A DNA stretch of 36,870 nt from Hirudo medicinalis (lineage: Eukaryota; Annelida; Clitellata; Hirudinida; Hirudinidae). The position numbers and the translations under genes are program-made. Of the stretch, positions 1 through 9,800 are shown piece by piece. The stretch covers positions 44,751 through 81,620 of the forward strand of contig MPNW01000284.1 in the NCBI GenBank assembly GCA_011800805.1. The letters run 5' to 3'. The notes beneath the pieces are model-generated. The model was given only the letters and a program-made list of their open reading frames with translations. It was not told the DNA's origin and made no database searches. The number at the start of each line of letters is the position of its first letter. Position 1 is the first letter of the stretch.

Positions 1-213
1 AGGTGTTTCCATCAGATCTCGTGTTTTCAATAAAGCTTTTTCTTATACTCTTTTAGAGTCGTTCAATTCCGTTATTTTATTGTTTGTTTGTAAGGCGTCG
101 GGGACTCGATAGGGAACTTGCGTTACATTATGTATGCACTTCAAATCTTCCGCAAATAAATAAGGACATAAATACGTTTATACATTCATCTCAAAGACTG
201 CCTGGCTACTTAC

Positions 214-3200
214 CGTAGGGTCTAAATTTTGTCTTCTTCAACATGTCATAGCCATCGCCGCCATCAACGAGGAACTTCGGCATGGCCACCTCGTACTTGT
301 TCGTTTCAACAACGTCTTCAAAATCGTGACATTCATGACACTTTCTCGCCTGCAATTGGACCACTCTTTTCCCGTCTGGTTTGGCTAAGTCGTACTGAAC
401 TTTGAAACCTGATGAGTGGTAATTTTAAGTGGATCGATTGAACCTATTAAAACACTTAAATGATAGTAAATGGTCAAATAAACTAGTAAAATGAACTTAT
501 ACCAGATACTTGGAGGAATTTTCCATGCCTCTTTGTAAAATTAAAACCCTTTACACAGTGTTCAAAAGCTAGCCACAATGTCTTTCCATCCAGTGCTGCC
601 ATAATAAATGTGCCACTGTAGGGGAAAATAGCCATCAAATCTCCATGCCTGATTACTCCTGTCGTGTGAAGAGGTCATTTGTCATCAATTAAACTACGAA
701 AGGATTATTTATTTAAAAACAATTTGTTGAAATAATGAAATATTGAAAAAGAAGTACAATTACAATCATAAATACAACTTGAGTGCAACGAACCTTTATT
801 CAACGATGCCCTCATTCCTCCTCCATTCACTATTGCCAACGTAAAATTTGGCCACCGACACAATTCGTGCATGTTTTCGATGATGGCATCGGCGAATAAA
901 TTGCCTTAAAATAATATTAATAAACTGCATCAATTATAATCAATTATTATTATAATATAATAATAATAATTATTATTATTATCATTGCGATGGTTGGAGA
1001 AGTGACGGGCAAAAGCCTGCTCTACAAAGCTTGTTGTCTCCACAATTTCAAAATATGTATGGATGAGTAGGAGAACTTACATATTATAAAATGCATATTC
1101 ATAATACTAAAATGATTTAAATAATTTTACTGATTTCCTGAAAATAAGAGATGGTTAACTAGTTTCTTTATGGTTTACAAGCATTAACAAGATTTCTTTT
1201 GTGTGGCTACATCATTTGAGCCAATCAGTGAGTGGAACCCTAGAGCTTCTAAGATGGAGGAATGCTTGTTACCTTTGCAAAGGCAGCGTTTGTATGAACA
1301 ACATATGCACTTGTTCCTTTTTATCCTTACTGTTAGTATTACTTTCAGAACTATTTCATTTTGAAAATCTGTTCATATCTTCTTCAAGTGAGATTATTTG
1401 TAAAATGTCAGGAAAGCATAAGCTTAAATATATGTTACGTGAAATTTCGTTTTATAGAGTGGACTGGTTTTGTCAGCAGGTCTGCACGTGGAAAAAAAAA
1501 TGTGTCGAACCAGCAAGTTTTTTACTTGCGATGATTGCGGGAGAAGAACCCAAATTAAATGCAGGACAATTGAGACAATCTGATAATGAGGCCAACAAGC
1601 AGGCACCCTGGCCAACTCGCGGGCGGTGAAACAAACCCGCGGAGAAGTGACGAGCATCGAAACTCACTGGGAGTAAGTTGGCTTTTGCCCGTCACTCGGC
1701 CAACAAGTTATTGTTATCGTCGAGTAGTTGTGGCTTTCGTTTTGGTGGGTCTCTGTTGTGGAGTTCAAATCCTAGCTAAGCTCAAGAGCTTCTATGACTA
1801 GAATTTCAGGGTTCAACAAGTTCTCCAAAGCTCTTGCTTGTGTTTTTTATGCATAACATTGGTTGATAAGATGACATGGAACTTTTTATTGATTTCTATC
1901 TTCTCTCAGAACCCATAAAAATGGTTGGCTGTCACATCATTTGTTTTGGTTAAAATCTCAAAAAACATTTTAACTTCTACATTGTCAAATTAGTTTTATT
2001 CATCCGATTTCAATGCTTCCTAAAAAAATTCAATTTTCGGAATTTTGCGTAGAATATTTAAATATGATTTAAATTTCCAAATAATTCATCGACAATTAAT
2101 AATATATAAAATAATGCATTATACTTCCAACAATCTTAAGGTTCAATTGTAATAAACCAGAATTAAGTTGAAGGAGGATGTTATATGAAATTTTTGAATT
2201 AATGATTGGATGAGTGAATGATTGAATGATTGAGTGATTGAATGATTGAGTGATTGAATGATTGAATGAGTGAATGATTGAATGATTGAGTGAGTGAATG
2301 ATTGAATGATTGAATGATTGTATGTTCACTATCAAGTGAAATGTAAATTGAGATTGACCACCTATCGTGCATTCCTCAACTCTGCAAATTCCAAGGCTCC
2401 CTTCAAACAAATCTGAAGCAAATCCTATGGTTACCATGTAGAGTTCGAGAACAGGGCCTTCCATAGCAACGAGATAACTAGCAGATATCCAGTCTAAAAT
2501 AAGAATTTAATTTATGGAATTTAAGAAAATAGGAATAATATTCAATATCGAAATATTAATTGCATTTATTATTTCTGCCTGTGTTGTAAACATTTGTTGT
2601 AAACATTTGCTTAACATCAAAATGCAATCACGAAGCTTTTATAACTTCAACAATTACTTGCTTATTGTTCAATTTCTATATTATGAATATTCCTGCAGTA
2701 AAAACAGTTTGAATTTCTCAAAAATGGGTGACATCAAAAAGTCATAAAATAAATTATTAAACAAAAAATACAAAATTAAAAAAATATATTACACAAGCAT
2801 CGACTAAAATGTAAAAGCTCCATTGACAGCAGCATCAGTCACCTTCTGCAGTTGTTTCGTCAATTATTTCGGGGTTACCAGACCATGCGGTCACCTCCCC
2901 CCTAGAATTAAACGTCACATCCAAGACCCCTATATATTTTCCATTGGCACCTGCATGAACAATCAAGGTTTTCCTACCATCGCCGTTGTCGATGACCAGT
3001 GGATATTCTCCGTCCACCTTGTCGTTCCACTTGTTTTCGCCTGGATGATTTCAATTTCTTATTAATAAATTTAACGAAGTAACCGTGTGATATTATATTA
3101 GATTTTGTCACTACCCGACAAAATATTTAGAGAGTAATTAAATTTATTATTAATAGCAAAAATAGTAGAATTATAAAGTTAGGCAATGAATTAAAAACAA

Positions 3201-4539
3201 AAATAATTACAAAAGAAAATATTATAATTTTATATATTATATATTATATATATATTTTATTTAATTATAATTAAATTATAAAAGAAATACCATAAATATC
3301 AACAATAATTAATTGTAAACATCCAATAATCGAAATGAAAATATCATTTAGCAGTCCAATGCACCGTTGTACAGAAGAGTGTGCGAATGTCCTCCAACTA
3401 TGATGTCAATGTCAGGCACTGCTCTGGCGATTTCTTTGTCCTTTTCAATCCCCGAATGTCCAAGTCCTATGATGATTTTGGTACCTCGATCTGAGAGTTC
3501 TTTTACCTCTCTTAGTAAGGTTACTATTTCATCTTCAAACGTAATATTACCTGTTTGTGGACAGTGCCGAATTTGTCGTTAAAATGATTTTAGGAATTAG
3601 TAATTAGAGTATTGTGAATTTGAGTAAAAAGCTGATACTAGTTCGTAAATGTTCGCAGATGAGTTTCTGGAGTTTAGATATCATTCTCCCCACTCTCCCT
3701 GCCTCAATAAAATTTCGATTGGCATTTGCAGCAGGTTTTTAGAGCAAATTTAATTTTAAATAAATATTAAACAACGAGTGTTTAAAAATAAACAATCGAT
3801 TTCATTTGTTTCCTACCTGTTCTGGCCAGGTAGACGACCTCGGGCGTGAGGTAGCCAATAATTCCAATGGTGTGACTTCCTCTCCTCAATAAAACACGTC
3901 TATCCACGTAATTCATGATGTTTTTTGGTAATCTAGACGTTTTCTTCAGGTTAGCACAAAGAATAGGAGTCTTACTGTTTATCAGAAGTGGGTCCAAACC
4001 TTTTGGTCCGTTGTCGAATTCATGGTTCCCCAAAACCTTTAAATGAAATGAAATGAAATGCTGAGAGCTTTATTTACTTCAATCGTCGAACGACTTGTTA
4101 ACCTGACATTACATGGTTTTTTTCCTTATTAATTCCTTCGCGATACTATTGTCTTCTTATTCAAATACAACCGATTTTAAAAGAAAATCCGTCAAACCAT
4201 GGCATCGTATTGCAAGTAGTCCATGTAGTGCCTCGTTAGGTTTCCTTTGTAAGCGTTGAACCAAAGCGTCCCTTGGTACTGGTCTCCGGCATCCAGGAAC
4301 AGAAAATCCCGGTACTTTCGGCGAAAATCCAAGACAAATGTACTCCTCCTGGCCACCCCTCCAAAACATTTGGTTTTCTTGTCACCGGGTATCATGTTCT
4401 CGACCTTGCACGGCTGATCGAGCCAGTTGAACATTTCAAAATGAGAATGAACGTCGCCAGTGTGGAGGATGTGCAGTTCGAAGGAGGACGTGGATAAGCT
4501 GAAGACCAGATTTAATGCGATGACAGTTGATACTTTCAT
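214..4539 (-). CDS. NT5E: 5'-nucleotidase, CD73-like ectoenzyme (eight exons, C-terminus outside window)
   Basis: Expected to hydrolyse extracellular AMP to adenosine. Exons: 4539-4198, 4036-3817, 3550-3365, 3040-2843, 2493-2362, 904-794, 658-503, 408-214. Total 1540 nt; every junction after the first is phase 1 and all are in frame. The start is the ATG at 4539; M1-S19 is a signal peptide (MKVSTVIALNLVFSLSTSS). Metal and catalytic residues are all present: D29/H31 in HTGDVHSH, D86 in DAGDQYQG, N118/H119/D122 in GNHEFD, H219 in GLGHSG and H242 in GGHSH. The C-terminal nucleotide-binding domain keeps CRVEEC (arginine and disulphide pair), NGGGMR, CHEC and FLVDGGDGY. About 514 residues are present. 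The last ~60 residues, including any GPI signal, would lie upstream of base 1. Odd: the two aromatic residues that clamp the base, phenylalanine in the human enzyme, are tyrosine here (FPYSG, GDGY). Intron 5 (905-2361) is long and repeat-filled. Bacterial UshA-like or apyrase family members are less likely because the CD73 disulphide motifs match. Confidence 0.94.
905..2361 (-). other. Intron 5 of the nucleotidase gene
   Basis: A 1.46 kb intron bounded by donor GTGGTC (minus strand, from 2361) and acceptor TTTTAAG (to 905). It holds an ATTATT-rich stretch near 930-985 and a tandem repeat at 2201-2320. Open frames at 1200-1800 show no family similarity I recognise and I do not call them genes. 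Confidence 0.8.
2201..2320. repeat. Tandem repeat of AATGATTG/AGTG units
   Basis: About fifteen imperfect 8-base units (TGAATGAT, TGAGTGAT and variants) lie in nucleotidase intron 5, ending about 40 bases from the exon 5 donor. The repeat is open on the minus strand as an HSFNHSII-type frame, which is a repeat artefact. Confidence 0.85.
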
Positions 4540-4554
4540 TTCATCTTTGTCTTT

Positions 4555-4580
4555 CTGTCTGTCTGTCTGTCTGTCTGTCT
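4555..4580. repeat. (TGTC)n microsatellite in the nucleotidase 5' leader
   Basis: About six TGTC tetranucleotides lie 16 bases upstream of the nucleotidase ATG. On the minus strand they read as an in-frame DRQT run, but no ATG precedes it, so it is most likely 5'UTR. Confidence 0.85.
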
Positions 4581-4668
4581 GATTGTCGAAACGAAAGATT
4601 TGCTTCAAGTTGTTAATTTGTCGTTCTGTTCATTTGGGCGATGGCGAGCTTCGTTGTTGTAATAAACA

Positions 4669-4695
4669 TGTTTACATGACGTCACATGAATTGGA
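4669..4695 (-). promoter_or_regulatory. CRE, forkhead-like site and inverted CCAAT upstream of the nucleotidase
   Basis: A perfect palindromic CRE (TGACGTCA, 4677-4684) is preceded by TGTTTAC (4669-4675, forkhead-like) and followed by ATTGG (4690-4694, a CCAAT box on the minus strand). The cluster sits about 140 bases upstream of the nucleotidase ATG, where a proximal promoter is expected. CREB-type regulation is inference. Confidence 0.5.
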
Positions 4696-4925
4696 CATTT
4701 GTGATATGTTGTTGACGTTGATATTTTAAAATATCCTTCACTCTTCTCACTGTTCACTGCATCTCAGTCAAGAAACTAATTCGTGATTTTAATCAAGGTG
4801 TCTTTCCTTTCCTTGTGTCGTCAATGCATCGAAAATGGTTCTAATGTCCATTAATGATCAAATTGATTATTATTTTATTACAATTCTTATTTTCATTTTG
4901 ACACAACCTTCACCCTTCCCACAGT

Positions 4926-5041
4926 TCGTGGCTTCCGATTCGACCTTTTGCCACCGCGACCACAGAAACTTATCTGATCGTCGTGTGACATCCATTCTGA
5001 CGCTCCTGGAGAAATTTGAAAAATATTTTAAATTAATATAA
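4926..5041 (+). CDS. Possible terminal exon, unidentified
   Basis: A pyrimidine-rich tract ending ACCCTTCCCACAG (to 4925) makes a good splice acceptor. Downstream, one frame stays open for 38 codons (starts FVASDSTF, ends EKYFKLI) to a TAA at 5039; another gives a 17-codon ending (RGFRFDLLPPRPQK). Base composition is richer in GC than the flanks. No upstream coding exon is certain and no family is recognised, so this could equally be noncoding. Confidence 0.15.
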
Positions 5042-5210
5042 TTTATTATTTAAAGAATCAATAGCTGAAAGGCGTAGAAGAATCGCTGAGACAATTTAAT
5101 ATTGCATATCTCAACCTGTGATGTTTGTCAGGATGACGTTGTTATAAAACATTGCAATCCTTAAGAATTCATAAGTACAAATCTATTGAAAAACTAATAT
5201 CTATCTAATA

Positions 5211-5257
5211 TCCATCCATGCATCCATCCATCCATCCAACCATCCATCCATCCATCC
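5211..5257. repeat. (CATC)n microsatellite
   Basis: Nearly pure CATC tetranucleotides with single-base interruptions; a related GATG tract on the opposite strand sense follows at 5340-5393, so the two could pair as an imperfect inverted repeat. Confidence 0.85.
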
Positions 5258-6309
5258 GCTCATTTAACCACTTGTCCATCCATACAACCACGAAATATGG
5301 ACATAATTCGTTGAGGATCGATGTAATCATATTACAATAGATGGATGATGGGTGATGGTGGATGATGGATGATGGTTGATGGGTGGACGGTGGGGTGTGA
5401 TGTTGTGAGGAGGAGGAGGCATAGAAAACAGTTCTTGGCAGGCTGACACCAGACGTCTTGATACGACTGACCATCATGCATCATGCATCATGCATCAGAT
5501 TCAGACTTCAATTCGCGTCAAAACTTTTGATAAAGTTTATTCTTCTTCATTTACATGATTCCAACATTCTGTGTTCAATTTCTTGAAACCAGAATTCACG
5601 ACTCGTTCAGCAATTAATTCCTACTCCACTACACTACTCTGAACTTTCAAAATTCTTTGCGACAAAAATACTACACATTATTATTAATTAGAATGCTAAT
5701 GAATACTAATTGCTTTATTTTGCAATTTATTTTACAAAATGATTTATTAATAATTGTTTGTCAGCAGACTTATTAATGAAGAATTGTTACCAATGTCATT
5801 GCAACACATCGGAGGCTCGGTGTCAATGGAGCTCCCGCTCAGCGTTGCCATAGTGACCATAGTAACTGACCTGATTACGTCACTATGGAAGCAATTAAAA
5901 TCTTGTTTGCAGTCACCTGGCATTCGTAATTAGATCGTCACCTGGACAAGTGAAATCCGAGGAAAGCATTCAGGTGTGCCAAGTGGTGTTAATTAGGTGA
6001 AGGTGTAACAAACACATTGTATATGTATAAAGGCCATAATTGATCAATAATAATAATAAGTATTATTAATTAGAATTATTAATTATTATTATTACAAAAT
6101 GTTACATAATACTTATTACAAAATAATAATAGTAATTATTATTATTATTATTAATGATTTATTATTATTATTTTTGTTTATTATTATTATTATTATTATT
6201 ATAACTATTGTTATCATTATTATTGCTCAATGATGGCATGTAGCGGTCAGTAATACTAATGTGTTTTATGTGACAAATATTACGATTTGTCTTATTAACC
6301 AATGTTGAC

Positions 6310-6310
6310 G

Positions 6311-6372
<62 letters not shown>

Positions 6373-6373
6373 G
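6310..6373. repeat. Pure (GTT)n microsatellite, about 21 units
   Basis: An uninterrupted GTT tract about 440 bases downstream of the Zic stop codon. It reads as (AAC)n on the Zic strand, so it may lie in or just past the Zic 3'UTR. Confidence 0.95.
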
Positions 6374-6503
6374 CTATAAAAAAAATAAAGGTAAGAAGAG
6401 GAATAATTTATTCAAAACTTTAAAAAAATATAACCCTATAAAAAGCGCGCTAAAATTTTGATTGGCCCAAACAATGTTACAAAATTGTGAGCGGCAAGTT
6501 GTG

Positions 6504-6570
6504 CATCATCATCCTCGTCATCAACATCATCAACATCATCATCGTCGTCGTCATCATCATCATCATCATC
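6504..6570. repeat. (ATC)n microsatellite with CGT/AAC interruptions
   Basis: Trinucleotide array of CATCAT with TCGTCG and CAA interruptions, between the GTT tract and the Zic stop codon. Confidence 0.85.
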
Positions 6571-6618
6571 GTTACTGACAGGATAACTTCGGTGATCCAT
6601 TAAGTCATAAAAATATAG

Positions 6619-6624
6619 TTTATT
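6619..6624 (-). promoter_or_regulatory. Candidate Zic polyadenylation signal AATAAA
   Basis: AATAAA on the minus strand about 190 bases downstream of the Zic stop. It is one of several such hexamers in AT-rich DNA, so the assignment is tentative. Confidence 0.35.
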
Positions 6625-6815
6625 CAAGGTAACATTTCAAACAAATCGAGAAATTCGAACATAATTTCAAAATGAAAACCACTTTGTAATAAAAACTTAA
6701 CAAAAGACTCGGGAAATGCCAAAAAATATTTTCTCAAGGCTTTCAATCTCTCTTCCGAGACTCCGAGGCAAGATATGCAAGGCACTTGTAATATCAACTG
6801 AGATTCGAGGAATAT

Positions 6816-9800
6816 TCAGAGTGGATCGTCACAGCTGCTGCTGCTGTCGGCGACGCTTGCCGCCCGTGCGGTCGATGAAGTCGCCTGCGGTTGTTGGAGC
6901 GCCATCATGGCATGCATCTTCATGTGTTTCCTCAGTGACGATGGATGGGTGTAAGTCTTGTCGCAACCGTCGAATCGACAGAGGAACGGCTTGTCGCTCG
7001 TGTGGACGTGGCTGTGCTTCTTGCGGTCGGAGCTGTTGGCGAATCGCCTGTCGCACCCCTCGAACTCGCACTTGAATGGCTTCTCTCCTGAAAACGAGAA
7101 CTTAAGTTGAAAGTTGATCGATTGGACTCGTTAATGTTTAATTAATTTATTTAAGTTGTTGGTAATTGAATAATGGAGTTAGAATTTATAAAATGGTGTC
7201 AATTCAACAAGAATAACGGTTCAGCGCAAGTTGCATTGTTGCAAGTAAATTGATGAAATGAACAATCTTCTCTGACATAATTCCACGCTCCCAGCTCACT
7301 CACGTACCCACTCATAGCTTCCTTCCCCAACCACTCAGGTGCCCTCCAAAAGGTCAAAGAACATGTGCAAAGTGCATCGTAGCAGCCTCCGACCGTCTTA
7401 AACAAACACATTCCATGTTTTTCCATCCATGCGACACTCGGAAAATATCGGATGTCCATCTCTGGTTACCATCTTATCTCCGACTGCTCCTTCCTTATTC
7501 GCCTGCGGAGGTCAACGATGTTCAAATCGTCATAGTTCAAAGGTCAACAGTTAAAAGTTGTGGACGTCGATTTGGCAGTGGTTTCCTGTTCAGAATTGTC
7601 TCGAATTAAACAAGAAGTTGTTTGCCATTTGGAAAGAAATAACTGATTTCTTTCAATCGCTTCTTTCTTCTTCTTCTTCTTCTTCTTCTTTTGACATCAA
7701 AAGACAAGTTGAGCTGGTGATCATGTTTTGTGACTTCATCACTGATAAGAAGTAGAATTTGGCGCGAATGTCACTTTCACCCAACCAACCAATCAATCAG
7801 TTAATCAATCATACCTTCAATCAATCAATCAATCAGTTAATCAATCATACCTTCAATCAATCAATCAATCAGTTAATCAATCATACCTTCAATCAATCAA
7901 ATCCGTCAAAAATATAATTAGCAATTGATCGATCATGAAGTTGTTATTCAACGTATTCTCCATAACATGAACGCCTCGGCAACAACAGCAACAACACCAA
8001 CAACAGCAACAACAACAACACCAACAACAGCAGCAGCTTTAAAGTGCGATCGAGAAATTAATTCGACTCCATTCGTTTCTACTTCGTTCAGTCCTTCCGT
8101 CAGAATCCACGTCAATCCATCAAAGAAGTGCGACCCCTTTGACAACATCACGTCAGTGACGTCGAGGACTCAATGAAGCACCTGCATCGTCTGCTGAGAA
8201 CCACATTTTGACGGGTGGACACGAAATCGTCTTGAGATGATTTTTCAGAATTGACAATTCGAGAAATTTCGTTTGTCATTGTTTGGATGTTTGTAAATTA
8301 ATCGAGTTTAATTATTGAGATGATTTGAAAATAATTTATAATAATTATAAATAAATATAATATTGTATTAAATTTTAATTTATGTCCGTAGTTTTAAAGA
8401 GCAAGATTTTTTGATAATAATAATAATTTATAAATTAAATTATATAATATTACGAGCTCTTTTTAAACCGCTTCGCCAGTCAAACTCATTTTTTATCCAT
8501 CATAATTAACATCATAATTAACATCATAATTAACATCATAATTGTCATCATAATTAACATTATAATTAACATTATAATTATCGTCATAATTAACAACATA
8601 ATTTACATCATAATTATCATCATAATTAATTTTATTATTTAAGTCCTTCAATTACAACCAGTTCCCTGTCCTCAAAGAACTGGATGATTAGGATGGTGCT
8701 CCCGCAACGGGATTCGAACCCGTGCCGCCATCGTGAGAGGCGAAGTCTTAAACATTAGACCGTGAGGGAGCACAATGCTCCTTGCTTCCAGTAGCTCTCA
8801 AGTTTGTAAGCGATTTAGGAAAAGGTGAAATTTGGAAAACTTGAAAATTGAAAATACAGTTGACCTAAGAATGACAGAGAATGACGTGAACACATTTTAA
8901 GTCGCTACAGTTCGTTTGGGAGGAGTTCTTGGGACATGCACACGTATTTTCTGTTTTGTATTATAGATTGTTATTCATTATTGTTTTCATTACAATGTTC
9001 AAAAATAGCACTAGATGCAGATCTTTAAAATATGATCGCTAAAACATTTTCCAAAACATGGAAACATTTTTCACATTTCCAAAGAACAACTCGGGGTTGG
9101 TAAATTCATTCACATTTCATTTTTGTGCATCAGAAATGTCTTAATTGAATCCATGCAAAACTGAATTCATTCAAAACTGAATTCATTCAAAACTGAATTC
9201 ATTCAAAACTGAATTCATGCATTATTAAAAATCATTTATCTATTTACCATTTATCCTCTCATTAAATAATAACTTCATTTCTGATGAAAGCGAAATATTT
9301 CTTGATGCATCTCGCCTTAAATATCAAGAAATTATGCAGAATTATATTCAATTTAAGTCAACAAATAATTCACAAATAAATTAATGAATTAATTCATTAA
9401 TGAATTCTTAGGTCAACTGTATTTATTTATGAATTAATTCATGAATTCTCAAAATGGCGACCAGACGTGTTGCCAGGTTAATGTGCAGATTGACCAGTAA
9501 ATTACTATCAAGAAGAATCTCAAATCACTGGCGAGATGTGAAAAAAGCAGACGAGTGAAAAAAGGGCGGCATTATATAATTCCTTCTCATGAAATTATTT
9601 CGTGATCTTCGAAATAAAAATTTCGCCAAAAGCAATCCCGATCTCCCGCTGTCCAAGCAATAATATTATCACCTTCCTTTGGCCGCTTTCTAAATCCTCT
9701 TTCAATGCTGTTCTCGCTCTTTGTGGCTGCTAGTATCGTTAGAAATATTATTACCTTTCTTCTTGTTGTCGGTGTTGCTGTAGTTGTTGTTATTAATATC

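Larger units (their letters stand above)
4740..6618. other. Intergenic region between nucleotidase promoter and Zic 3' end
   Basis: No conserved gene is seen. Contents: a possible short exon at 4926-5041, (CATC)n at 5211-5257, GATG-type repeats at 5340-5393, CATGCATCATG repeats near 5475-5497, AT-rich ATT/TAA stretches at 6045-6230, a pure (GTT)n tract at 6310-6373 and an (ATC)n tract at 6504-6570. Confidence 0.7.

Noticed and set aside
1201..1801. Overlapping frames in nucleotidase intron 5
   Set aside because: Lie inside an intron fixed by phase-consistent flanking exons; no motif or family seen.
2201..2320. Possible CRISPR-like regular repeat
   Set aside because: Short-unit tandem repeat without spacers in an animal gene intron.
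4540..4608. N-terminal extension of the nucleotidase (DRQTDRQ repeat)
   Set aside because: Begins at a TTG, is a tetranucleotide repeat, and the ATG at 4539 gives a proper signal peptide.
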